Positions 52,014-60,257 of a stretch of DNA of 64,000 nucleotides are shown one piece after another; position 1 is the first letter of the stretch, and the number at the start of each line of letters is the position of its first letter. The notes under the pieces were generated by a model. It was not told the DNA's origin. It did not search any database and was given only the letters and a program-made list of their open reading frames with translations. The position numbers and the translations under genes were made by a program. This DNA comes from an uncultured Spirochaetaceae bacterium (GTDB taxonomy: Bacteria; Spirochaetota; Spirochaetia; Sphaerochaetales; Sphaerochaetaceae), in contig CALXYM010000007.1 of NCBI GenBank assembly GCA_944392965.1, forward strand, positions 1 to 64,000. Reading direction: 5' to 3'.

Positions 52014-53084
52014 ATGATTGCTTCTATAAAGGAAAAACGGAATTTAGCTGTCACAGGAGCCCTGATAGGTATTATCGCGGTTGTTCTGATGCATTTTGGG
52101 AATCCGGGAAACATGGGATTCTGTATCGCCTGTTTCATCCGTGATATCGCAGGATCTTTGAATCTGCATAACGCTTCAGCAGTGCAGTATATGAGGCCGG
52201 AGATAATAGGAATCGTACTGGGCTCTTTTATCATCAGTGTGATGAAAGGGGAGTTTAAGCCCCGTTCAGGAAGCAGCCCGATAATACGGTTCATGCTTGG
52301 TTTTTTCATGATGGTCGGAGCTCTCGTGTTCCTTGGCTGTCCACTTCGGATGGTACTCCGTCTTGCCGCAGGGGATCTTAACGCTCTTGTCGGACTTTTC
52401 GGGTTTATCGCAGGAATTGGAATCGGGGCGTTCTTCTTGAATAACGGTTTCTCCTTAGGCCGTGCGAGAACAGGTGATAGAATAGAAGGAGTGGCATTCC
52501 CGTTTATCAACATTGTCCTGCTCTTCATCCTTCTTTTCTTTCCAACCCTTTTGAAATTCAGTGAGAGTGGACCGGGAAGCATGCATGCCCCTGTATTCCT
52601 CTCTCTCTTACTGGCTCTGGTAGTAGGAGCTGCGGCCCAGCGTACGAGGCTTTGCATGGCAGGGGGTATAAGGGATATCTTCCTTATCAAGGATTTCACG
52701 CTCATTACAGGATTCGTATTCATCTTCCTTGCGGCATTGATTGGTAATCTCATAATAGGTAATTTTCACCTTGGATTTGCAGATCAGAGCATTGCCCATG
52801 ATAAGCACCTCTGGAATTTCTTATCGATGACTCTCGTCGGCCTTACTGCGGCGATGCTTGGAGGTTGTCCTCTAAGACAGCTTATTCTCGCAGGAGAGGG
52901 AAACAGTGACAGTGCTGTCACCGTTCTTGGCATGGTGCTTGGAGCCGCGTTCAGCCATAATGCAGGAGCGGCAGCCTCTGCAGGAACAGGTCCTGCTTTA
53001 ATTGGCAAGGTAAGCGTTGTTGTCGGCATAGTGTTCTGTATCGCTCTATCAGTGATGATTACGAAGAAAAGGAGAGCAGAATGA
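52014..53084 (+). CDS. yedE: YedE-family putative selenium transporter
   Basis: 356 aa integral membrane protein with about ten helices. Two YeeE/YedE-type repeats carry conserved Cys motifs: GFCIACFIRD, VFLGCPLRMVLRLAAGD, RTRLCMAGGIRDIFL, MLGGCPLRQLILAGEGN. This pattern matches the selenium-metabolism YedE family. Probably imports a selenium or sulfur species. First gene of a five-gene operon; ATGA overlap with yedF. Confidence 0.92.
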   Translation: MIASIKEKRNLAVTGALIGIIAVVLMHFGNPGNMGFCIACFIRDIAGSLNLHNASAVQYMRPEIIGIVLGSFIISVMKGEFKPRSGSSPIIRFMLGFFMMVGALVFLGCPLRMVLRLAAGDLNALVGLFGFIAGIGIGAFFLNNGFSLGRARTGDRIEGVAFPFINIVLLFILLFFPTLLKFSESGPGSMHAPVFLSLLLALVVGAAAQRTRLCMAGGIRDIFLIKDFTLITGFVFIFLAALIGNLIIGNFHLGFADQSIAHDKHLWNFLSMTLVGLTAAMLGGCPLRQLILAGEGNSDSAVTVLGMVLGAAFSHNAGAAASAGTGPALIGKVSVVVGIVFCIALSVMITKKRRAE

Positions 53085-53287
53085 AAGAAGTTGATGCTAT
53101 GGGATTAAGTTGCCCGGAACCGGTTATCATGGCGAAGAGAGCTTTGAAGGACAGTCCCGATGGAATAGATATTCGTGTAGATAATGTGGCAAGCAAGGAA
53201 AACGTCTCAAGATATCTTGAGGCTATGGGATGCAAGGTTGATATAGTGGAAGGAAAGGGAGAATGGCTGATAAAGGGGAGGAGGTAG
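53081..53287 (+). CDS. yedF: YedF/TusA-like sulfur/selenium carrier
   Basis: 68 aa single-domain TusA fold: VDAMGLSCPEPVIMAKRAL with the conserved CPxP, whose Cys can carry persulfide or perselenide. It usually acts downstream of a transporter or desulfurase. Overlaps yedE by 4 bp; its stop TAG overlaps the next start (TAGTG). Confidence 0.9.
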   Translation: MKEVDAMGLSCPEPVIMAKRALKDSPDGIDIRVDNVASKENVSRYLEAMGCKVDIVEGKGEWLIKGRR

Positions 53288-53493
53288 TGATAACATTCTT
53301 CTCCCATTATGAGGCAGTGAAAGCAAAGAGGATCATCGGAGAGGGAACGCTAATTCCCGTTCCCCGTGCCCTCTCCTCCTCGTGTGGGACGGCACTCTCT
53401 GTCAGGAGAGATGTTTTCATGTCTAATCATGCCTTTACATATGATAGGGCATATCTGAGAAAGGAGGAGGGATGGTCCGTCTTACAAGTCTAG
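53287..53493 (+). CDS. DUF3343 putative Se/S carrier protein
   Basis: 68 aa from the GTG at 53287, which has GGGGAGGAGG just upstream and forms TAGTG with the yedF stop. An ATG at 53263 would add eight residues and lacks a site. TFFSHYEAVKAKRI, then LIPVPRALSSSCGTAL with a conserved Cys, are the DUF3343 signature. The family is linked with selenium genes. Overlaps selD by 22 bp. Confidence 0.85.
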   Translation: MITFFSHYEAVKAKRIIGEGTLIPVPRALSSSCGTALSVRRDVFMSNHAFTYDRAYLRKEEGWSVLQV

Positions 53494-54497
53494 TTAAAAC
53501 ATCAGGTTGTGCTGCAAAGCTCAGCCCGAAGGATCTCGAAAGGGTTCTTTCTGAGATCCCGATTATGGAATCTGATGATCTTCTTGAGGGATTTGAACAC
53601 TCTGATGATGCCCTTGTCTATGATATGCGTGATGGCAGGGTCCTGATAGAAACTGTTGATTTCTTTCCTCCCATGGTTGATGATCCTTTCACATTTGGTC
53701 AGATCGCTGCAGCCAATGCCCTTTCCGATATTTATGCAATGGGAGCAGAGCCCGTTCTTGCTATGAACCTCATGTGTTTTCCCCATTGCTTGGATCTCTC
53801 TGTTATGAAGGAGATAATTCTTGGTGGAATGTCGAAGGTGAGAGAGGCGGGAGCTGTAATTGCAGGAGGGCATACGATCAGTGACAGGGAGCCCAAGTAT
53901 GGACTTTCTGTGACAGGATTCTCCAAAAAAGAGGATGTCTGGTATAACAGGGGACTCAGGACGGGTGATAAGCTCATTCTTACAAAGAAGATAGGCGTGG
54001 GAATAATAAATACTGCAAATAAGGTTGATGAAGCAGATGAGGAGAGCGTAAGAGAGGCTGTTGAGTCAATGACCACGCTTAATAAGATGGCGAGGGATAA
54101 TGCCCGTACGCTTTCTGTTCATGCTGCGACGGATGTTACTGGATTCTCCCTTCTTGGACATCTTAGAGAGATGGCTAAAGCTTCAGAAAAGACTGTCGTA
54201 CTGCATTACGACTGGGTTCCTCAAATACAGGGTGCTTTGGAACTAGCACGCTTTGGGTTCCTCCCTGAAGGTGCATATAACAACAGGGATTTCATCGCTC
54301 CAGATGTTGATTTCTCCCCAAAGGTGAAAAGGGAAGAGGAAGATATTCTCTTTGATCCTCAGACCTCGGGAGGACTTCTTCTTGCCCTTAGTGCAGAGGA
54401 TGCGGATGAGTTTTTGAAAAGAATGAGAGGAACTCCAGCTGCCATAGTAGGAGAAGTCTCTGAGCCTGATGATAAACTGATAAAAGTCATCAGGTGA
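53472..54497 (+). CDS. selD: Selenide, water dikinase
   Basis: 341 aa. SelD makes selenophosphate from selenide and ATP. LVKTSGCAAKL carries the catalytic position as Cys, not selenocysteine, with the nearby Lys. GQIAAANALSDIYAMGAEP, GGHTISDREPKYGLSVTG and LFDPQTSGGLL are the ATP/metal motifs. AAGGAGGAGGG site before the ATG. No selA, selB or selenocysteine tRNA is seen here, so selenophosphate may serve the hydroxylase cofactor. Confidence 0.95.
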   Translation: MVRLTSLVKTSGCAAKLSPKDLERVLSEIPIMESDDLLEGFEHSDDALVYDMRDGRVLIETVDFFPPMVDDPFTFGQIAAANALSDIYAMGAEPVLAMNLMCFPHCLDLSVMKEIILGGMSKVREAGAVIAGGHTISDREPKYGLSVTGFSKKEDVWYNRGLRTGDKLILTKKIGVGIINTANKVDEADEESVREAVESMTTLNKMARDNARTLSVHAATDVTGFSLLGHLREMAKASEKTVVLHYDWVPQIQGALELARFGFLPEGAYNNRDFIAPDVDFSPKVKREEEDILFDPQTSGGLLLALSAEDADEFLKRMRGTPAAIVGEVSEPDDKLIKVIR

Positions 54498-54529
54498 AAA
54501 AAACTTCTTTTTCCTGTATCATCGCATCT

Positions 54530-55228
54530 ATGAAACGGGAGATGGTATATCGTATATCATTCTATCTTGTGGGGCTTTTGTTCCTCGCTTTTGGGTTGAC
54601 CCTCAATACAACTACAGGTCTTGGTGTTTCTGCGATAATATCTGTCTCCCATGCACTTTCTGTAATACTCGGAATGCAGATAGGGGATACCACGTTTTGT
54701 CTTTATTCCCTATTTGTCGTGATAGAACTTATAATCCACTATACGATGAAAAGAAAGGATCCTTCCTTTCCCTTTAAAAAACAGGCTGTTCTAGATATCC
54801 TACAGCTTCCTTTAAGCTTGGTTTTTACCCGTGTAATGAACATTTTTGCCTTATTCCTCCCAATGCTGACGGAGCTTGAAGATACTCTGTGGAGTACATT
54901 TCCTCTGCGTTTTGCCGCACTCATCATAGCCATAATCTTTACAGGAATAGGGGCCGCGATGAGCCTGGACATGCGTATCATACCTAATCCCGGGGATGGG
55001 CTTGTCCAAGCGTTTTCTGATGTATTTAAAAAGGATGTGGGAACGATGAAGAACATAATAGATCTCGTCAATATCGTCATAGCCATCATAATAGGCTACC
55101 TTTTTCTCGGACGTCTTGTTTCTGTAGGCATTGGCACAGTCTGTGCCGTAATCGGGGTAGGCAGGGTAATCCATCTTTTCAATGGGCTTTGTCTGGCGAA
55201 GATGAAAAGGCTTTCAGGCCTGACCTGA
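54530..55228 (+). CDS. YczE/YitT-like membrane protein
   Basis: 232 aa with about five membrane helices (LVGLLFLAFGLTLNTTTGLG, LYSLFVVIELIIHY, FAALIIAIIFTGIGAAMSL, IIDLVNIVIAIIIGYLFLG). NPGDGLVQAFSD near residue 150 is typical of YczE/DUF6198 proteins. Function unknown; its position after selD hints at a transport role in the module. TATCAT (54517-54522) ends 7 bases before the ATG with no Shine-Dalgarno, so it may also have its own leaderless transcript. Confidence 0.75.
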   Translation: MKREMVYRISFYLVGLLFLAFGLTLNTTTGLGVSAIISVSHALSVILGMQIGDTTFCLYSLFVVIELIIHYTMKRKDPSFPFKKQAVLDILQLPLSLVFTRVMNIFALFLPMLTELEDTLWSTFPLRFAALIIAIIFTGIGAAMSLDMRIIPNPGDGLVQAFSDVFKKDVGTMKNIIDLVNIVIAIIIGYLFLGRLVSVGIGTVCAVIGVGRVIHLFNGLCLAKMKRLSGLT

Positions 55229-55274
55229 TAGTAGATGATTCATTTTTATTTATAGATTTAAAATTGTATCCTAA

Positions 55275-55280
55275 TATAGT
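55275..55280 (+). promoter_or_regulatory. Candidate -10 box of the cas operon
   Basis: TATAGT at 55275-55280; the -35 region is weak. It gives a leader of about 30 nt before cas9, which has TGGAGA as ribosome site (around 55306-55312). Confidence 0.35.
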
Positions 55281-55316
55281 CTTGTAGTACAAAATTTTTC
55301 TTTTCATGGAGACTAT

Positions 55317-58300
55317 ATGGATAAGAGAAAATCTAGAACTTATATCGCTATGGCAGCTGACATAAGCGAGAGGCTAGGAGATAGGGAGTATTCTGTTGGT
55401 TTTGATTTGGGAGTAGGCTCAACAGGGGTCGCTGTTGTCGCTTTGGAGCCAGATGAGCAAGGTGATTTATATCCAACAGATCTGATTCATGCTACAAGCC
55501 GTATCTTTCCCTCATCCAAAGGTGCCGAAGAGCGAAGGATGAAACGAGGACAGAGGAATGCGATCCGGCATAAGTCTCACCGGATGAGATGGCTTTGGAA
55601 GGTTCTAAGTGAAAAGGATTTAATGCTTCCTTTTTCAGATGAGGAAGTATCAGATCCTGCACGACTTCGCTTTGATGATGAGGAAATCAGGAAAGATCCA
55701 TATTCTCTCCGTGTGAAAGGTTTAAGAGAACAACTTACATTACATGAGCTTGGCATAGCTCTTTACCATATAGCAGGACATCGGGGCTCCTCATCGATTC
55801 GAACATTTTTGGATTCTGGTGATTTAAAAGATGATGAGAAAGCTAAGATGAGGACAACGGAGGAGATAAGCAAGACTTATGGCCTGAACACTTACATAGA
55901 AGTTCTATATGAATCGAGAAGAATAAATAACACCAATTTCAGAAACAGTTTGAACGCCAGTGAGAAAACACCTCTTCCTACAAGGGATATCATAGAGAAT
56001 GAAGTTGAGGTGCTTCTTGAGAAGCAGAAGAAGTTTTATCCTGATGTTCTAAGTGATGAATATGTTCAGAAAATAAAGGATGTGATGTTTTATGAAAATG
56101 AGAAGCTGGTTCCAGAAGCGGGTAATTGTCCTTACTTCCCGAATGAGAAAAAACTACCAAGAGTTGCTTTCATAAATGAGGAAAGGAGGATATGGGAAGC
56201 GGTTAATAATATCCGGATAAAAATCGAGATTCAGGAAGAGAACCGATTTAAGACAATCTCTGAACCCTTGTCGGGAGAAAAGAAGAAAATACTGTTTGAT
56301 TTCCTGCGTAGTGGAAAGGATCTGACAGTGACTGAGTTCAAGAGGTTGTTTTCTGAATATAAGAATTCCTCAGAAATAAGGCTGCAGGGTACAACGAAAG
56401 GTTCCCAACAGATAAAAGGATTTAGGTTCAAAGAATTAGAGGATTCGCCATGGTTTTCCTCTCTTTCTGAAAATGAGAGACTACATTTCCTGGAGTGTTA
56501 TATCAACTGTCCGGATGATAAGAAGTTGAAAGATATTTTGAAGAGAGAGTTTTGCCTATCTGATGAGAATGTTCAGGAGGCTCTTCATATGAAACTCGTA
56601 GAAGGTTATGCTCCTGTAGGGCTTTCTGCGATGAAAATAATTCTGAATTATATCGTAGAGGAGGGGATAAGCTATCAGGAAGCGGAGGCAAAAGCAGTAG
56701 AAGAAGGAAGGCTTGCATGCTTTACATCTGATATCGTATTCGATTCTCTTCCTTATTATGGGATGGTTATTCCTGCCAGTACTCAGGCCCTTATGGGAAA
56801 AGCCTGGCACTCTTCTTTTGTTGAAAAGAGGGCAAGGAAGAGTTTTACTTATCCTGAGACAAATAGAGATGAGGAGAAGTATGGGAGAATAGCTAATCCT
56901 GTAGTTCATCAGTGTTTGAATGAACTAAGAAAACTGATTAATGAACTTATTGAAATACTCGGTAAGAAACCTAAGACTATCTGCGTGGAACTCTCTAGAG
57001 ATCTCAAAGTCGGACAGGATAAAAGGGATGAGATAAACAGGAGGAATAATGAGAAGGAGCGGGAGAATAAGCGAATTTTTGATACTTACTGCAAGCCTAA
57101 CAATCTTTCTAAATCATATATAAAGAAATTCCGTCTTTACGAAGAACAGAAGGAAAAATGCCCATACTGTCTTAGGTCGATAAGTGTAAATGACATCATA
57201 ACCAATAATGTTGATATCGATCATATTTTCCCTAAAGAGGATACGGGTGATTCTTCTTATGATAACCTGGTACTTGCTCATAAAACCTGCAATGAGACGA
57301 AAAAAGTTAAGAAGATTCCATATGTTGCATATGGCTCAGAGCAGAGATTATGGTCAAATATTGAACAGTATCTTTCTAGTACGACAATGTCTGTCAGAAA
57401 ACGCCATAAGTTTAACATTACAGAGGAGGAATACGAGAAATACCTTGAGCAGCAGTCTTTTTTGCCTCGATTTAATCCCGATAACGCGTATATAGCTAGA
57501 GTCGCTTGCCAATACCTGCAATCTCTCTATCCAAAAGAAGAGAAGAGAAAAGCTGTAAGGACGATAAGAGGTCATGAGACAGCTCTTTTGCGTCGGGCGT
57601 GGAAACTGAATGATATAACCAATGGTCTTGCAGAATCCATCGGATTGATAAGAGAAGATGAGTATACCGATGAGAAAAATCGTACGGATAATCGACATCA
57701 CGCATTGGATGCGATAGTTGCTGCTTATTTTACTCAGAATTATGCTACGGTAATTCAGACAGCTGCTTCAAGAGGCATTAAAACTGATGTCATACTCAAG
57801 CGTCTGCCGATTCCTAAATACTATAGACAGGACAAGGAACTTGCAAAACTTGAACAGGTCAGGGAGTTCAGTTCTTATATAAGAAACTTCATGGAAACAA
57901 AGACATTCGTCTCGCGAAAACAGGTGACAAGTAGAAATGGCGAACTCGTTAAGGATACCCAGTATTCCGTACTTGCTAGAAGCAAGGATGACGTTATCTT
58001 ATGTACGAAAAAATCCATTAAGGATATAGGTGCTTCTTCCGTTCATGGGGATAAGAGGGGTTCCTTAGAGTTTGCACTTAACAAAGACTTTAAACTACCT
58101 ACATTTCTTACGGAGACAGCGAGTAAAAACATAACCGTTCTTCAGGAGAATAATAAAAAGAAATTCAAGGATATTATTGCTTGTTTGGAGAGAGCAAGGG
58201 AAAGCCTTGAGGAAAGCAATAAGCAGAGGATATCAAGTGGAAAGAAAGCAAAACAGATAACGGAAAAGAATATACTGGCTATCGCCTGTGAAATGGTCGG

Positions 58301-58829
58301 AGGTGTGTATTATCAGATTAGCAATCAGAAAGCTAATAAGTTGTACATTAGAAATACGACAAATTCCGCATTTGATACGGGAGATAATTTCAGCCTTGAT
58401 CTTTATCTGGGGGAGAAAGAAAAGGTTCAAGGAGAGGTTATAAGAAAGATTAACGCGATGAAAAAGGATTATGTTCCTGAATATAAGCAAAAAGGTTTTA
58501 CACTGCTGGAAAGGATATATCCCAAGGATGTTCTGGAAATAGATTTGATTTCTGCAGCAGGAAGCAGTAAGAAGGCTTTATCGCAGAGTATTGTATCTCC
58601 TAATGCTCCAGAAGGCAGGACTTTTGTCGTAGTAGATACTTTTACGGAAATAGGAAAAACAATTCAGATTTGGTATACGCCTTTATCTATTTCAAACGAA
58701 GTCGTTAAGTCGTCTTTTTGTGTTTCTGGCATAGAAAACATGAACGTACGTAAGGTTGTTTTAAGCAGTCTGGGCTTAGTTGTTTATAGATCAAGATTTA
58801 TAAAAGGAGCAGGAGCGTGTGGAGATTGA
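55317..58829 (+). CDS. cas9: Cas9 endonuclease, type II-C
   Basis: 1170 aa. RuvC-I SVGFDLGVGSTGVAVV (Asp30); arginine-rich bridge helix RRMKRGQRNAIRHKSHRMRW; RuvC-II KTICVELSRDLKVG; HNH domain with CPYC and VDIDHIFPKEDTGD (catalytic His636), then YDNLVLAHKTCNETK; RuvC-III DNRHHALDAIVAAY (Asp798). All nuclease residues are present, so it should be active. No csn2 or cas4 gene, and cas9-cas1-cas2 order, define subtype II-C. Length is between the compact (~1000 aa) and long forms. PAM-recognition sequence cannot be predicted. It overlaps cas1 by 13 bp. Confidence 0.96.
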   Translation: MDKRKSRTYIAMAADISERLGDREYSVGFDLGVGSTGVAVVALEPDEQGDLYPTDLIHATSRIFPSSKGAEERRMKRGQRNAIRHKSHRMRWLWKVLSEKDLMLPFSDEEVSDPARLRFDDEEIRKDPYSLRVKGLREQLTLHELGIALYHIAGHRGSSSIRTFLDSGDLKDDEKAKMRTTEEISKTYGLNTYIEVLYESRRINNTNFRNSLNASEKTPLPTRDIIENEVEVLLEKQKKFYPDVLSDEYVQKIKDVMFYENEKLVPEAGNCPYFPNEKKLPRVAFINEERRIWEAVNNIRIKIEIQEENRFKTISEPLSGEKKKILFDFLRSGKDLTVTEFKRLFSEYKNSSEIRLQGTTKGSQQIKGFRFKELEDSPWFSSLSENERLHFLECYINCPDDKKLKDILKREFCLSDENVQEALHMKLVEGYAPVGLSAMKIILNYIVEEGISYQEAEAKAVEEGRLACFTSDIVFDSLPYYGMVIPASTQALMGKAWHSSFVEKRARKSFTYPETNRDEEKYGRIANPVVHQCLNELRKLINELIEILGKKPKTICVELSRDLKVGQDKRDEINRRNNEKERENKRIFDTYCKPNNLSKSYIKKFRLYEEQKEKCPYCLRSISVNDIITNNVDIDHIFPKEDTGDSSYDNLVLAHKTCNETKKVKKIPYVAYGSEQRLWSNIEQYLSSTTMSVRKRHKFNITEEEYEKYLEQQSFLPRFNPDNAYIARVACQYLQSLYPKEEKRKAVRTIRGHETALLRRAWKLNDITNGLAESIGLIREDEYTDEKNRTDNRHHALDAIVAAYFTQNYATVIQTAASRGIKTDVILKRLPIPKYYRQDKELAKLEQVREFSSYIRNFMETKTFVSRKQVTSRNGELVKDTQYSVLARSKDDVILCTKKSIKDIGASSVHGDKRGSLEFALNKDFKLPTFLTETASKNITVLQENNKKKFKDIIACLERARESLEESNKQRISSGKKAKQITEKNILAIACEMVGGVYYQISNQKANKLYIRNTTNSAFDTGDNFSLDLYLGEKEKVQGEVIRKINAMKKDYVPEYKQKGFTLLERIYPKDVLEIDLISAAGSSKKALSQSIVSPNAPEGRTFVVVDTFTEIGKTIQIWYTPLSISNEVVKSSFCVSGIENMNVRKVVLSSLGLVVYRSRFIKGAGACGD

Positions 58830-59713
58830 TTGATATCGCAGGAGACGGTTATTATTTCCATGTTAAGAATAAAAATATATGCATTGAGAAAGATGGAAAG
58901 AAGATAGAATCCGTTGCTTTTGCCGATATCAATTCAATCATTGTTCATGGTAAGCAGAACAGTTATTCAGAAGAGTTTCTTGCCTGTTGCGCATCTTATT
59001 CCATTCCATTTACAATCTGTGATGAGAAACATATGCCTTTGGGAATGCTTCTTCCTTGGTATCAGCATACAGAGTCTTCAATTCGACAGGAAAAGCAGAT
59101 AAATGCAAAATTGCCGAAGAAGAAGCAGGTATGGCAGAAAATAATAAAAGCAAAAGTTTTAAATCAGGCAAAACTTCTACAGTTAACCGATAATTATGAA
59201 GAATCCAAGGTACTGGAGGTCATGAGCAGCCATATTCTTTCTGGAGATAGCACAAATATAGAGGCTCAGGCAGCAAGAACGTATTTCCCCGCATTATTTG
59301 GTACATCTTTTATACGGCAGGATGAAGAGGAGGGTATAAATGCTCTTTTAAATTATGGCTATACGATTGCACGGTCAATGGTTGCGAGAGCTGTCGTCGG
59401 AACTGGTCTTTGTCCATCAATAAGTATATTTCATTCTAATAGGGTGAATCCGTTCGCTCTTTGTGATGATCTTGTTGAACCAATTAGACCTTTCATCGAT
59501 AAAACGGTACAAGAACTTTCAAAAGAAAAGGAATACATTTGTCTTTCTCCCGAAGTGAAGAAACAGCTTATCTCGATAATAACCTGTCCTGTGAGAATTT
59601 TTAACATGGATTATGAACTGACGAAAGCGATAGAGATCTATGTTTACAGTTACTATAGATTTATTTCAGGGGAGAGAAGTGATATCGAATATCCTAAGTT
59701 CAGAGGAGAATAA
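58817..59713 (+). CDS. cas1: Cas1 integrase
   Basis: 298 aa, the metal-dependent integrase that inserts new spacers together with Cas2. Conserved metal ligands: Glu in TNIEAQAARTYFPALFG, His in IFHSNRVNPFALCDDLVEPIRP, and the acidic pair after it. The GTG start at 58817 overlaps the cas9 end by 13 bp; GGAGCAGGAGC lies upstream. Complete. Confidence 0.95.
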   Translation: MWRLIDIAGDGYYFHVKNKNICIEKDGKKIESVAFADINSIIVHGKQNSYSEEFLACCASYSIPFTICDEKHMPLGMLLPWYQHTESSIRQEKQINAKLPKKKQVWQKIIKAKVLNQAKLLQLTDNYEESKVLEVMSSHILSGDSTNIEAQAARTYFPALFGTSFIRQDEEEGINALLNYGYTIARSMVARAVVGTGLCPSISIFHSNRVNPFALCDDLVEPIRPFIDKTVQELSKEKEYICLSPEVKKQLISIITCPVRIFNMDYELTKAIEIYVYSYYRFISGERSDIEYPKFRGE

Positions 59714-60042
59714 TGGCTGTAGGAGCATATGAGGCGGTGTGGTTATTTGTAGGATTTGATTTGCCGACATTGACTAATGAGGATAGGAAAAGAGCCAATA
59801 GATTCAGGAATGATTTATTAGACTTAGGTTTTAGAATGTTCCAGTTATCATTTTATTCTTATTATTTTACTTCTAAAGCACAAGCTGATACAGTTGCTTC
59901 CCGGATAGAGCGGTTAGTCCCCCAAAATGGAAGTGTCTCCATATTTTATATAACGGATAAACAATTCAGTATGATAAGAACATTTTACGGAGGAAAAGTA
60001 AAACAGATAGAGGAGCCCGAACAAGGATTGTTGTTTTCATAA
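59713..60042 (+). CDS. cas2: Cas2
   Basis: 109 aa, structural partner of Cas1 in spacer acquisition. WLFVGFDLPTLTNEDRK carries the beta1 Asp motif, and FRMFQLSFYSYYF and SVSIFYITDKQF complete the ferredoxin-like fold. TAATG overlap with cas1. Its end lies at the tracrRNA terminator on the opposite strand, so the two transcripts converge. Confidence 0.94.
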   Translation: MAVGAYEAVWLFVGFDLPTLTNEDRKRANRFRNDLLDLGFRMFQLSFYSYYFTSKAQADTVASRIERLVPQNGSVSIFYITDKQFSMIRTFYGGKVKQIEEPEQGLLFS

Positions 60043-60119
60043 AAAATGAGCCTCCAAAAAGGGAGGCAGCTTACGACCAGTGTCTTATTAGAAACACTAG
60101 CTTAAATAAAGTATGTTGA
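60041..60119 (-). ncRNA. Predicted tracrRNA
   Basis: Minus strand, about 80 nt. Anti-repeat at 60087-60117 pairs with 31 consecutive bases of the crRNA repeat, using several G-U pairs. Then come a small nexus-like hairpin GAC-ACUG-GUC and a terminator hairpin GCCTCC-CTTTTT-GGAGGC with a T-run (60041-60067). A promoter TTGATT (60147-60152), 17 bp, TAATAA (60124-60129) puts the start at about 60118, just before the anti-repeat. It lies between cas2 and the array. Confidence 0.88.
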
Positions 60120-60159
60120 TTTATTATTATCATCGATACTGTTAAAAATCAAGAAAAAT

Positions 60160-60194
60160 AAAAAAAGAGGATAAAACAACATGTGCTTATCCTC
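60160..60194 (-). terminator. Terminator of the CRISPR array transcript
   Basis: On the minus strand GAGGATAA and TTATCCTC pair around 12 bases, followed by seven Ts. It would stop pre-crRNA transcripts running from the array before the tracrRNA gene. Confidence 0.75.
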
Positions 60195-60200
60195 AAATTC

Positions 60201-60257
60201 AAGGAAAAACTTTTCCTTTTAACTATTGATAAGATAAATAATAATTTTATCAATAGT
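60201..60257. repeat. Inverted repeats at the cas-proximal edge of the array
   Basis: AAGGAAAA-AC-TTTTCCTT at 60201-60218. ACTATTGATAA (60222-60232) pairs with TTATCAATAGT (60247-60257), an 11 bp perfect inverted repeat whose right arm includes the first three bases of the first CRISPR repeat. This is a candidate leader or integration-anchoring site. Confidence 0.6.

Noticed and set aside
53472-54497. Selenocysteine (in-frame TGA) in selD
   Set aside because: The catalytic position is an ordinary Cys codon in SGCAAKL and no in-frame TGA is present.
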